A stretch of 45,404 bases of DNA from a bacterium (lineage in GTDB: Bacteria; Myxococcota_A; UBA9160; UBA6930), in assembly GCA_024228115.1 (NCBI GenBank), contig JAAETT010000062.1:1-45404 (forward strand), read 5' to 3'. Position numbers and translations under genes: made by a program. Shown here one piece after another: positions 24,169 to 32,526 of this stretch. The notes below the pieces were generated by a model, which was not told the origin of the DNA, searched no databases, and was given only the letters and a program-made list of their open reading frames with translations. How positions within the stretch are numbered: the first letter of the stretch is position 1; each line of letters begins with the position of its first letter.

Positions 24169-24966
24169 CTACGTCGCGGACCGATTCTTCTCGAACAGGA
24201 TGCGTAGGCCCTCCAGGGTAAGGAAGGGCTCGACGCGCTCGATTGTCTGGGCTTCCCGGGCGATGCGTTGGGCCAGGCCGCCGGTCGCAATCGTGCCGGC
24301 CTCCTCGCCCAGTTCGCCGCGGATTCGGGTCACCATCGAATCCACCATGCCGGCATAGCCGAATAGCAAACCCGATTGGAGGGATTGGGTCGTCGTGCGA
24401 CCGATCACCGTCTTGGGACGGACGATCTCGACGCGGTGGAGCATCGATGCGCGTTCGAAGAGCGCCTCCATCGAGATGTGGACACCCGGGAAGATCGCAC
24501 CGCCCAGATACTCGCCCTTGGCCGAGACACAATCGAAGGTGGTGGCCGTGCCGAAATCGACGGCGATGACGGGTCCCCCCACGAGTTCGAAGGCGGCGAC
24601 GGAGTTGACGATGCGATCGGCGCCCACTTCGCGGGGGTTCTCGTAGCGCACCGGCATGCCGGTGCGGATACCTGGGCCAACCACCATGGCCGGTTGGGCG
24701 AGGAGCTTGCCGCACACGCGTTCCCAGATGGGCAGCAGCGGCGGGACGACGGTGGAGAGGATCGCATCCGTGAACGCCCCCACCTTGCAGCCTCCGAGGT
24801 CGAAGAGACCGTGGAGAGCGACGAGTACCTCGTCGGAGGTCTGTTCCCGATGCGTGGCCAGGCGCCAGTGATGCAGGAGCTCCCCCGGGCCACCGCTGTA
24901 ATCGAATACGCCGAGCGTGACGTTCGTGTTGCCCACGTCGATGGCCAGCAGGACGGGGCTCGTCAT
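24169..24966 (-). CDS. coaX: Type III pantothenate kinase
   Basis: CoaX phosphorylates pantothenate with ATP in the first step of coenzyme A synthesis. Family marks are AIDVGNTNVTLGVFD (phosphate-binding loop) at the N-terminus, the pantothenate-site region GADRIVNSVAAFE, VDFGTATTFD with the catalytic/metal aspartates, and EYLGGAIFPG. The length is 265 aa, as usual. The ATG at 24966 overlaps the stop of birA (ATGA); the frame is open further upstream inside birA, which I reject. The birA-coaX neighbourhood is common in many bacteria. Confidence 0.95.
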   Translation of the reverse strand: MTSPVLLAIDVGNTNVTLGVFDYSGGPGELLHHWRLATHREQTSDEVLVALHGLFDLGGCKVGAFTDAILSTVVPPLLPIWERVCGKLLAQPAMVVGPGIRTGMPVRYENPREVGADRIVNSVAAFELVGGPVIAVDFGTATTFDCVSAKGEYLGGAIFPGVHISMEALFERASMLHRVEIVRPKTVIGRTTTQSLQSGLLFGYAGMVDSMVTRIRGELGEEAGTIATGGLAQRIAREAQTIERVEPFLTLEGLRILFEKNRSAT

Positions 24967-25982
24967 CCGGCTTGTCCTTGGGGCGCTGGGGCGCCGCCCA
25001 ACGCCTGGGGCCGGAGCGTTACGTCCCCTGCGACGATCCTCGCAAGGTCGCCGCTCTCGAGATGAAGTTCGAGCGTACCGTCGGACCCGATACCGCCCGC
25101 GACCCCGCAACGAACGCTGCCGCCGGGATCCGAGACCTCGATCTCGCGACCTCGCATCCGGTAGAGGGCTTCGAAGTCGGCGCGCAATCCTTCGAACCCG
25201 GCTTCAGCGTGTTTCTCGAGCACGCCTTCGAGAATAACGAAGAGTCGCCGGGTGAAGGCCACCCGATCGATCGGGCGGCCCAGGGACGCTGCCAGGCTGG
25301 TCGCCCGAGAACGGAATTCCTCCGGGAAGGTCTCTGGGGAAACGTTCAGATTCACGCCGATTCCGAGGACGAGATGCCCCACCTGGGTCGCCTCGGCACT
25401 CATCTCCATCAGGATGCCTGAAACCTTGAGGCCATCGACGAGGACGTCGTTCGGCCACTTGATCTCGACGCGCTCCGCTGTGCCCAGGGCCTCGGCAATG
25501 GCCTGAGCCACGGCCAGCCCGGCTCCGAGGATGACGGTCGGTGCCTGGGTGATGGAGATCGCGGGCCGCAGCACCAGCGAGAGGTAGAGGTTCTGATGAG
25601 CCGGCGAATGGAAATGCCGGCCAAGGCGGCCGCGCCCCGCGCTCTGGTGCTCTGCCACGACGGCGGTGCCGTGAGGCGCGTCTTCGCGGGCCAACTCTCC
25701 GGCAACCCGGTTGGTGGATTCGGTGGTCTCGAGGTGGTGAAGGTCGTGGGCCAACCAGCGGGTTCCGAGGCCCGGCAAGAGCTCTTCCGCATAGAGCCGG
25801 TCGGGCCGGGCGATCAGCTCGTAGCCTCCCCCCGCCGCGCCCTCGATCTGGTAGCCGCGGCTGCGCAACGCTTCCACGTGCTTCCACACCTGGTTCCGGC
25901 TTACGCCGAGCTCCTCGGAAAGGGCTTCTCCCGAGCAGGGCGCGCGGCCCAGGCTTTCGACGATGCGCTCGGTACTGCTCAT
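24963..25982 (-). CDS. birA: Biotin-protein ligase / biotin operon repressor
   Basis: BirA attaches biotin to carrier proteins. The N-terminal 60 residues form a winged helix (ALSEELGVSRNQVWKHVEALRSRG), so it may also repress biotin genes, as in group II BirA. The catalytic part has ETTESTNRVA, HQSAGRGRLGR (the biotinyl-AMP loop, GRGRxGR), KWPNDVLV and GVNLNV. The C-terminal SH3-like domain ends with VAGDVTLRP. 339 aa. The ATG at 25982 overlaps the nadC stop (ATGA), and the stop overlaps the coaX ATG. Confidence 0.95.
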   Translation of the reverse strand: MSSTERIVESLGRAPCSGEALSEELGVSRNQVWKHVEALRSRGYQIEGAAGGGYELIARPDRLYAEELLPGLGTRWLAHDLHHLETTESTNRVAGELAREDAPHGTAVVAEHQSAGRGRLGRHFHSPAHQNLYLSLVLRPAISITQAPTVILGAGLAVAQAIAEALGTAERVEIKWPNDVLVDGLKVSGILMEMSAEATQVGHLVLGIGVNLNVSPETFPEEFRSRATSLAASLGRPIDRVAFTRRLFVILEGVLEKHAEAGFEGLRADFEALYRMRGREIEVSDPGGSVRCGVAGGIGSDGTLELHLESGDLARIVAGDVTLRPQALGGAPAPQGQAG

Positions 25983-26851
25983 CGCTGCGCCAGCTCCCCC
26001 GGCGTCACCTCGAGCGCCAGATCCGCATTGGGGGCGGAATGGGTGAGGGCGCCTATGGAAATGCGATGGACCCCGGTCTCGGCGAACTCTCGAACGTTCT
26101 CGAGGGTCACCCCACCGGTCGCCTCCAGGGGGATGCGATCCCGGAAGCGTCTGGACAGCTCCCGCAGCTGGTCCGGGGTGCGGTTGTCGAGCAGCAGCAG
26201 GTCGGCGCCTGCCTCGATCGCGGATTCTGCCTGGGCCACGGATTCGACCTCCACCTGGATCTGCAGATGGGGCGCGGCGCCTGCGCGTGCCGCTTTGACT
26301 GCCATGTCGACGCCGCCAGCGGCGTTGACGTGGTTGTCCTTGATCAGGATGGCGTCGAACAGGCCCACCCGGTGGTTGGTGCCGCCGCCCGTCGCCACGG
26401 CCAGCTTGTCCAGGCTGCGGAAGCCGGGAAGGGTCTTGCGGGTATCGACGATGGCCACACCGGTGCCTGCCACCGCCTCGACGAAGCGGTGTGTCCAGCT
26501 CGCGACTCCGCAGAGCCGGCCCAGAAAGTTCAAGGCGGTGCGTTCCGCGGCCAGGATTCCCCGTGCGGAACCGTGCAGCCGGGCCAGGATCTGTCCGGCG
26601 GCGACGCTCGAGCCTTCGGCCACCTCGGTGTTGAACGCGATGCTCGCATCGACCGCTTCGAACACCGCCTCCGCGATGGGAAGGCCACAGACGATCAGGG
26701 GTTGCCGCGCTTCGATCCAGCCCGAGAGCTCGTCGCTGGAGCCGAAGATGGCCACACTCGTCACATCGCCGGTGCCGAGATCCTCGGCCACGGCCAGGTC
26801 GATCAGCGGTTGCCAGGTCGCACGCGGCGGACACGGGGGGAGCGCAGCCAC
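25979..26851 (-). CDS. nadC: Nicotinate-nucleotide pyrophosphorylase (quinolinate phosphoribosyltransferase)
   Basis: NadC turns quinolinate and PRPP into nicotinate mononucleotide in NAD synthesis. The family is clear from EDLGTGDVTS, ERTALNFLGRLCGVAS, DTRKTLPGFRSLDKLAV (with the catalytic basic residues), GGGTNHRVGLFDAILIKDNH, and EATGGVTLENV near the end. 290 aa, usual length. It starts at a GTG with a poor ribosome binding site. It is the first gene of a tightly overlapping set nadC-birA-coaX (ATGA junctions), then the EF-G-like gene, all vitamin/cofactor functions except the last. Confidence 0.95.
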   Translation of the reverse strand: MAALPPCPPRATWQPLIDLAVAEDLGTGDVTSVAIFGSSDELSGWIEARQPLIVCGLPIAEAVFEAVDASIAFNTEVAEGSSVAAGQILARLHGSARGILAAERTALNFLGRLCGVASWTHRFVEAVAGTGVAIVDTRKTLPGFRSLDKLAVATGGGTNHRVGLFDAILIKDNHVNAAGGVDMAVKAARAGAAPHLQIQVEVESVAQAESAIEAGADLLLLDNRTPDQLRELSRRFRDRIPLEATGGVTLENVREFAETGVHRISIGALTHSAPNADLALEVTPGELAQR

Positions 26852-26933
26852 CCCGGGAGTCTAACGACCGGAGGGAACTCCCGCCGATCCTGTGGGGATC
26901 ACGGCGGCCAAAAAATGCCTCTGGAGGAAGAGC

Positions 26934-28817
26934 CTATTCCTCGTTCTTGAGCTTGCGGATCTCTTCCTGGATCAAGGTCTCGGTCATCTGCGGGATGACC
27001 TCCCAGGCCACCTTCTCGATGCGCTCCACGGCATCCTTGATGATCCGCTCAGCGAGATCGCCGAAGGCATCCCAGGCCATCTTTTCGACCGCATCGTGGA
27101 CCTGCTGCTCCAGCATGGGCGAGAGTGCCGGCGGGGTCGCATCGTGGCGCTCGGGTTCGGCCTCCGTGGCAGGTGCCGCCTCGGCCTCCGGTTCAGCCGG
27201 CCAGTTCGGCTCGGACGGCAGGACGATGGGAGCCGGCGGGCTGTCGGCGAGGCTGGCTCCAAGGTCCGAGGAGGAGACGTCGTAGCTGCGGGCTGCCTCG
27301 GGGTCGAGGGTGGTCTGGCCCATCGGGTCGTCGTCATAGAGGGCGCCTGCCGGCGGCGGTTGGCCGGCGTCCGACACGTTGCTCGCCTCGGCCGATTCGC
27401 CGCCGGCCGCGAAGAAGTCCGGCGATGATGCCGCGTCGGCACTGGCAGACAAGTCCGGCGATGACGCGGTGTCGGCGCTGGCAAACAAGTCCGGTGCTGC
27501 CGACGGGTCGGCGCTGGCAAACAGGTCCGGCGCTGCCGGTTCCCGGACTTCGTCCGTGAACAAGTCGGCACCGGCGCCCGGTTCGGCCGCGCTGGCGGGC
27601 TCCGGGGCGAAGGAAGAGCTGCTCTCGAAGGTCGGGGCCTGCTCCGCGCCCGGAGGGCCGCCGAACTCGAAGACCGTGGGCGCATCCGGCGCCGGCGGCG
27701 GTTCCGCGAGCACTGAGGCCATTCCGCCGGGATCGGAGGAGCCCAAGGGATCGGATGCGTCCATGGGATCGGAGGCCTCGAAGGGATCCGAAACCGGACC
27801 GGCCTGGGAGCTCTCGTTGAAGTCGGAGAATCCGGCGCTCTCAGAAGCACCGAACAAGTCTGCCGAGCCCTGGCCGGCACCCCCGTCGCTCGAAGCCTGG
27901 GGTGCAATCGGGTCGGAGACCTCATCCACCAACAAAAACGCGTCGGCCGTATTCGGGCCGTCGCCAGGGACTTCGGCCGAGAGTTCGTCCGGGAGATGCG
28001 GCTCCGCGGTGATCAACGGGGGATCCCCCAGCGGATCGCCGCTTTCCAGCACGTCGTCCTCGCCGGTCAGCAGATCCTCGACGCTCGCGCCGCCGGATGC
28101 GGGTTCGAGGAGAACGGTTCCGTCGTGAGGGTCCACGGCCGAGGTGAAGAGATCGGCACCGGGTGCGAAGTCATCCGACGTCCGCGCATTCGCATCCGAT
28201 TCGAAGTCGGCGCCGCCACTCGAACCCATGGGTTGCGAGTCAGAGGCCTGGCCCGCGTCGAGCGGCTCTCCGCCCATCAGCACCGTGGTCGGCGGACTGT
28301 CGAGCAGCGCCGCGTCGGCCGTGCCGCTCGGTGCCGTGACATCGTCTTCGAACAAGTCGTAGGGTTCCGGGCCTGCTCCTGGCGTCACCAGGCCTGTGAG
28401 GCCGAGCGGCTCGGGCTCTGCAGACGGATCGGTTTCAGCGACGACGGAGCTGCTTCCGAGTAGCGCATTCACCTGATCGACCAGGGCCTGGGCCTCGAAC
28501 GGTTTGGTGATGTGGCCATCCGCACCGACCTCGTTCGCCTGGGCCTCGTCGAAGGTCTCGAAGGTGCCTGTCAACAAGAGCACGGGGATCCCGCTGAGAG
28601 CCGGATCACTCTTGATCGCGTGGCAGACCTCGTAGCCGGAGAGGCCGGGCATGACCACGTCGGCAAGGATGAGATCGGGGCGGAGCTCTCGCGCGCGGGA
28701 TACGGCGTCATCGCCGTTGTCCACGGTTACGAGCTCCACGTCCTCATTGGCGAAGCTGATCCCGACGACCTTCTGGATCGTCACGCTGTCGTCTGCGAGA
28801 AGCAGGGTCTTGGGCAT
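26934..28817 (-). CDS. Response regulator with long acidic repeat linker and C-terminal helix
   Basis: Residues 1-125 are a receiver domain: MPKTLLLADDSVTIQKVV, phosphoacceptor Asp53 in LILADVVMPG, LLLTGTF, and KPFEAQ. The next ~430 residues are a low-complexity linker rich in D, S, A and P, with short repeats such as ADLFASADPSAAPDLFASAD. The last ~65 residues are amphipathic and helical (EKMAWDAFGDLAERIIKDAVERIEKVAWEVIPQ), a C-terminal region I associate with receiver proteins of delta-type proteobacteria. 627 aa. There is no DNA-binding or enzyme domain, so it probably acts by protein contact, like FrzS-type regulators. The ATG at 28817 follows a run of eight G; upstream frame is non-coding. 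It lies 82 nt before nadC. Confidence 0.85.
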   Translation of the reverse strand: MPKTLLLADDSVTIQKVVGISFANEDVELVTVDNGDDAVSRARELRPDLILADVVMPGLSGYEVCHAIKSDPALSGIPVLLLTGTFETFDEAQANEVGADGHITKPFEAQALVDQVNALLGSSSVVAETDPSAEPEPLGLTGLVTPGAGPEPYDLFEDDVTAPSGTADAALLDSPPTTVLMGGEPLDAGQASDSQPMGSSGGADFESDANARTSDDFAPGADLFTSAVDPHDGTVLLEPASGGASVEDLLTGEDDVLESGDPLGDPPLITAEPHLPDELSAEVPGDGPNTADAFLLVDEVSDPIAPQASSDGGAGQGSADLFGASESAGFSDFNESSQAGPVSDPFEASDPMDASDPLGSSDPGGMASVLAEPPPAPDAPTVFEFGGPPGAEQAPTFESSSSFAPEPASAAEPGAGADLFTDEVREPAAPDLFASADPSAAPDLFASADTASSPDLSASADAASSPDFFAAGGESAEASNVSDAGQPPPAGALYDDDPMGQTTLDPEAARSYDVSSSDLGASLADSPPAPIVLPSEPNWPAEPEAEAAPATEAEPERHDATPPALSPMLEQQVHDAVEKMAWDAFGDLAERIIKDAVERIEKVAWEVIPQMTETLIQEEIRKLKNEE

Positions 28818-28994
28818 GTTCCCCCCCCTGGACGGCCAGTTGCTCGGGTACCGGGGCGCTCCTGCGCCGCGGGCCGTGGCGGTCCCTACGCCGGTTCTAT
28901 CGTCGGCTTCGAGCCAGGGATTGACCCCTTTTCTCACCCGACCCGACCGGAACCGCCTCCAGCCTAGAGGCCTCGGCCCTGGCCCGCACCCGGT

Positions 28995-29004
28995 CCCCCC
29001 CCCC
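28995..29004. repeat. Run of ten C upstream of the PP2C gene
   Basis: A homopolymer of ten C lies just before a possible sigma-28 promoter in the gene-poor stretch between the response regulator and PP2C genes. A run of eight C at 28821-28828 lies directly before the response-regulator ATG. Such runs can slip during replication and so alter promoter spacing. Confidence 0.5.
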
Positions 29005-29009
29005 AAAGG

Positions 29010-29037
29010 TCAAGTCGATCGTCGCCATACCCGATAC
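29010..29037 (+). promoter_or_regulatory. Possible sigma-28 (FliA-type) promoter for the PP2C gene
   Basis: TCAAGTCG, a 12-nt spacer and CCCGATAC resemble the FliA consensus (TAAAGTTT, 11 nt, GCCGATAA). The spacing is one longer than ideal. A sigma-28-family gene is encoded at 29858-30625, which makes the match more interesting, but it is only a pattern match. Confidence 0.3.
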
Positions 29038-29075
29038 GCTGCCGGAAGGGGCGCATGCCGCCCCTCGGAGTGAAG

Positions 29076-29804
29076 ATGATCCTGAGAGCGGCAGCAGCGA
29101 GCGACGTCGGACACCGACGCAAGCACAATGAGGATCGGTACGCCTTGGCACCGGAGTTGGGCCTGTATGTGGTGGCGGACGGCATGGGGGGCCATACCGC
29201 GGGGCAGGTCGCCAGTGAGTTGGCCGCCGAAGCCTCGCTGAAGGCGATCCAGACCCTGGACGGTGCAGCCGCCACCCTGACCGAGAAGCTCCGCTACGCC
29301 GTCGCTTCCGCCAACCGTTCGATCTTCAGCACCGCCGAGAAACGGCCCGAGTACGCCGGGATGGGAACCACCATCGTGATGATCCTCGCGGAGGGCGAGC
29401 GTGCGGCCCTGGCCCACGTGGGAGACAGCCGCGCCTACCGGGTGCGAGCCGGTGCCATCCGCCAGCTATCCGACGACCATTCCATTGTCGGTGATCTTCT
29501 GCGCCGCAATCAGATCACCGAGGACGATGCCAAGGAGCATCCCCATCGTCACGTTCTGACCCGGGCGCTCGGCGTTCGCGAGAGCGTCGAACCGGATCTT
29601 GCAGAAATCTCGCCCGCACTTGGCGATGTCTTCGTGCTCTGCTCCGACGGCTTGACGAATCACGTCGACGATCACGAGATCGCGAAGATGGCGACGGATA
29701 TCGAGGATCTCCAGGAACTCTGCGAATCCCTCGTGGACCTCGCGAATGCTCGCGGTGGCGAGGACAACACCACGGTGATTGCCGCGCGGTGCTGCCCCTC
29801 CTGA
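29076..29804 (+). CDS. PP2C-family serine/threonine phosphatase (Stp-like)
   Basis: This is a metal-dependent PP2C phosphatase of the short bacterial Stp/PrpC kind, about 242 aa, cytoplasmic. Motifs in order: SDVGHRRKHNEDRY, VADGMGGHTAGQVAS (metal-binding DGMGG), GMGTTIV, HVGDSRAYR, DHSIVGDLLRR, LCSDGLTNHV and GGEDNTTVI (last metal Asp). All catalytic aspartates are present. Two starts are credible: ATG 29055 (GGAAGG 5 nt upstream) and ATG 29076 (GGAG 5 nt upstream); I prefer the second because the family motif begins closer to it. No kinase gene is adjacent. It converges with the sigma-factor gene and may serve a partner-switch or Hanks-kinase pathway. Confidence 0.92.
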   Translation: MILRAAAASDVGHRRKHNEDRYALAPELGLYVVADGMGGHTAGQVASELAAEASLKAIQTLDGAAATLTEKLRYAVASANRSIFSTAEKRPEYAGMGTTIVMILAEGERAALAHVGDSRAYRVRAGAIRQLSDDHSIVGDLLRRNQITEDDAKEHPHRHVLTRALGVRESVEPDLAEISPALGDVFVLCSDGLTNHVDDHEIAKMATDIEDLQELCESLVDLANARGGEDNTTVIAARCCPS

Positions 29805-29857
29805 TCGGATCCGTCCTGCTCGCATCCATCTAGCGAGCGGGAAGGGCGGACGAAGCG

Positions 29858-30625
29858 CTACTCGCTCTCGAGCGTGTTCTTGAGCTTGCTGCGCAGGCGG
29901 AGCGCGGACTTGGTGTGGATCTGGCATACCCGGGATTCGGTGATCCCGAGAATGTTGCCGATCTCCTTCATGTTCAAGTCCTCGTAGTAGTACAGCGAGA
30001 TGACCAGGCGCTCCTTCTCGGGAAGCATCGCGATGGTGTCGGCGATCAGGCCTTTCATCTCGTGGAGCTTGAAGGTCGAGAACGGGTTCTCGGCGTTCAC
30101 GTCTTCGATGATGTCGGCGAAGGAGCCCGTGCGGTCGCCGTCCTGGCCGCCGCCGCGGATCTCCTCGAGGTTGACGAGCGAGATGCCGCGTACCTGATTC
30201 ATCAGCTCGTGAAACTTCTCGATCTGCAGGCCGAGCGAGTCGGCGACCTCGTCTTCGTTGGCCTGGCGGCCGAGACGCTGCTCCACCTCGCCGTAGGCGC
30301 GCTCGAGCTTGCGGCTCTTCTGGCGCACGCTACGCGGCACCCAGTCGAGTGAACGGAGTTGGTCGAGGATCGCGCCCTTGATCCGAAACTCCGCATACGT
30401 CTTGAACTTGCAGTTCTTGCCGGGATCGTATTTGTCGATCGCATCCATCAGTCCGATCACACCCGTGTTGTGCAGATCGTCCAGGTCGATATGCGAGGGC
30501 AGTCTGACAGCGATCCGGTTGACGATGTACCGGATGAGCGGTGCGTGCTCGAGGACGATGGCTTCCTTCAGGTCTCCCGGGATATCTCCATGCTTCTCTC
30601 TCGCGTCACGCAACTGAGCTTCCAT
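29858..30625 (-). CDS. FliA/WhiG-family RNA polymerase sigma factor (sigma-28 type)
   Basis: This is a group 3 sigma factor, 255 aa. Region 2 reads [37 protein letters not shown] and then [28 protein letters not shown], the hallmark of FliA/WhiG. Region 3 is [17 protein letters not shown], and region 4 is [40 protein letters not shown]-like. The ATG at 30625 has GGAG 6 nt upstream. About 100 nt upstream lies a near-consensus sigma-54 promoter, and the next upstream genes are sigma-54 activators. FliA normally drives late flagellar and chemotaxis genes; none is in the window, so the target set may be different (motility, development or surface genes). I leave out the name fliA for that reason. 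Confidence 0.93.
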   Translation of the reverse strand: [255 protein letters not shown]

Positions 30626-30724
30626 TCGATTCTCCACCTTCCGCGCGGGCTGTTGCCGCATCTGGCCTCGGGTTCTGGCAGGCGACCCTTCCTGCCGACC
30701 CGTTGCACTTCGACTGCGGGTCAA

Positions 30725-30740
30725 AGCAGGCGTCGTGCCA
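30725..30740 (-). promoter_or_regulatory. Sigma-54 promoter upstream of the sigma-28 gene
   Basis: The minus strand reads TTGGCACGACGCCTGCTTT. Against the sigma-54 consensus (TGGCACG-N4-TTGCW) only one base differs, and the invariant GG (-24) and GC (-12) are ten bases apart, as required. Transcription would start near 30714, leaving a leader of about 90 nt before the sigma-factor ATG. The rest of the 30626-31008 gap shows no gene. Confidence 0.75.
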
Positions 30741-31008
30741 ATGTCCCGGTTCTCGGACGGGGAACACCGGGGGGGCTGCCGAAGCGACCGGCGAAAACGC
30801 CCGCTAACCAGTTGAACTCCCAGGCATTTCAGGGAAAGCGAGGGGCTCCGCCCGGGCGAATACCGCAGCGAGACGGCTGGCGCAGCCCGCTGATGCACCC
30901 CGGCAAGCAACCGGCGGAAGCGTCAAAAGGCCGGCGCTGCGGGTTGCAATTCTGACATCCGAGGGATTCGGCTTGGAAACGCAGCGGGCGCCACGATTGC
31001 GACCAGCC

Positions 31009-32403
31009 CTACGCTTCGGGTGTCAGGCCCTTCTTCTTGATCTTCTCGATCAAGGTCGTGCGATTCAGGCCGAGCAGCTGCGCCGCCTGGTTCTTGTTCC
31101 AGTGGGTGCGCTCGAGGGCTTGCCGGATCAAGTCGGCCTCGAAATCGTCGACGACGTCGTTGAACGAGAGGCCTGCCTCACCGAGCTTCAGCGCAGGGCC
31201 GGTGGGCCCGGCAGCGCCATTACCATGGAACTCTTCAGGCAGGTTTTCGAGATCGATCTGGCCCTCGCCCCGCATGACCACCATGCGCTCGATGGAGTTC
31301 TCGAGCTGGCGGACGTTGCCCGGCCAGGGGTGGGCAACAAGGCGATCGAGCGCGGCCTCCGAGAGCTGGCAGGGCGGTTCGTCCGGATTCGGTGCGTCCC
31401 GCGACAGGAAGTGGTGCACCAGCAGCCGAATGTCCTCCTGGCGCTCGCGAAGGGGCGGCACCTGGATCGGGATGACATTCAAGCGGTAGTAGAGGTCTTC
31501 GCGGAACTGCTTGGTTTCGATCGCTTTGCCGAGGTCCTGATTGGTGGCAGCGATGACCCGGAGGTCCACGTGCTCGGTTTCCGAGGAGCCGACGGGCTCG
31601 AAGGTCTTTTCCTGGAGCACCCGGAGCAGCTTCACCTGCAGGTTCGGGCTCATGTCGCCGATCTCGTCGAGGAAGATCGTGCCGCCGTTGGCGGCGGAGA
31701 AGCGGCCCTCGCGATGGGCCACCGCGTTGGTGAAGGCCCCCCGGACATGGCCAAAGAGCTCGGATTCGAGCAACTCCTCCGGGATGGCGCCGCAGTTGAC
31801 GGTGACGAGAGGCCGGTCGGCCCGGGGGCTGTTGTAGTGGAGGGCCCGGGCGATCACCTCTTTCCCGGTGCCGCTCTCGCCCGTGATCAGGACGGTGCTG
31901 TCGGTTTCCGCCACGCGCCGCACGACCTCGAGAACATCGTGGAGGCCTCCACGAGCGCCGACGATGTTGTCGAAGTGGTAGCGATCGTGGAGCTGATGTT
32001 GGAGGTGTCGATTCTCGGATTTCAGTCGCCCATGCTCGATGGCCTGGCCCACCAACCGGCGCAAGACGTCCTGTTGGGGCCCGTCCATGGCCTTCTCGAG
32101 GTACCAGTAGGCCCCGGCGCGCAGGGCTTCTACGGAGGCTTCCGCGCCACCGTAGCCCGTGACGACGATGCAAGGCAGCTCGGGATGCAGATCGTGGATC
32201 TGGCGAACCAGCTCGAGCCCGCTGATTCCCGGCATCTTGACGTCGCACATCACCAGGTCGAGAGGGCCGGCCGTGACCGCAGCCATGGCCTCGGTCGCGT
32301 CCTTGGCAGATGAAACCTGGTAGCCACCACGGGTCAACACCCGCTCGACGGCCCGTCGATACAGTTCGTGGTCGTCGACGACCAGCACGTGGGGCTTGCC
32401 CAG
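31009..32403 (-). CDS. Sigma-54-dependent response regulator (FlrC/FlgR-like), variant GAFTNA loop
   Basis: It is an NtrC-family activator: receiver (VLVVDDHELYRRAV, Asp54 in VMCDVKMPG), AAA+ ATPase (GESGTGKEVIARA, GTIFLDEIGD, LRVIAATNQDLGKA, RLNVIPIQVPPLRER) and a Fis-type helix-turn-helix ending NQAAQLLGLNRTTLIEKIKKKG, a form typical of flagellar activators such as FleQ and FlrC. The sigma-54 contact loop reads GAFTNA rather than GAFTGA. No ATG fits the start: GGAAGAGG lies 7 nt before an in-frame CTG (32403), and a GTG at 32388 would cut into the first strand. I chose the CTG, giving 464 aa. The longer frame to 33456 overlaps another gene and is rejected. It is divergent from the second sigma-54 activator and upstream of the sigma-28 gene. 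Confidence 0.88.
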   Translation of the reverse strand: MGKPHVLVVDDHELYRRAVERVLTRGGYQVSSAKDATEAMAAVTAGPLDLVMCDVKMPGISGLELVRQIHDLHPELPCIVVTGYGGAEASVEALRAGAYWYLEKAMDGPQQDVLRRLVGQAIEHGRLKSENRHLQHQLHDRYHFDNIVGARGGLHDVLEVVRRVAETDSTVLITGESGTGKEVIARALHYNSPRADRPLVTVNCGAIPEELLESELFGHVRGAFTNAVAHREGRFSAANGGTIFLDEIGDMSPNLQVKLLRVLQEKTFEPVGSSETEHVDLRVIAATNQDLGKAIETKQFREDLYYRLNVIPIQVPPLRERQEDIRLLVHHFLSRDAPNPDEPPCQLSEAALDRLVAHPWPGNVRQLENSIERMVVMRGEGQIDLENLPEEFHGNGAAGPTGPALKLGEAGLSFNDVVDDFEADLIRQALERTHWNKNQAAQLLGLNRTTLIEKIKKKGLTPEA

Positions 32404-32526
32404 GGCGAAACCTCTTCCGGGGGGAAGTGGCCGCAAGGTAGGAATCGAGCGCGCTGCCTTCAACCCACCCGAAAGGATCCGGGGGTCCGATTCAACCCGG
32501 CCGGGGTTGCCGCCGATGAGGCCTGC

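Noticed and set aside
27440-27570. Repeats in the response-regulator linker as a CRISPR-like array
   Set aside because: They are in-frame coding repeats (DLFASAD type) with no spacers.
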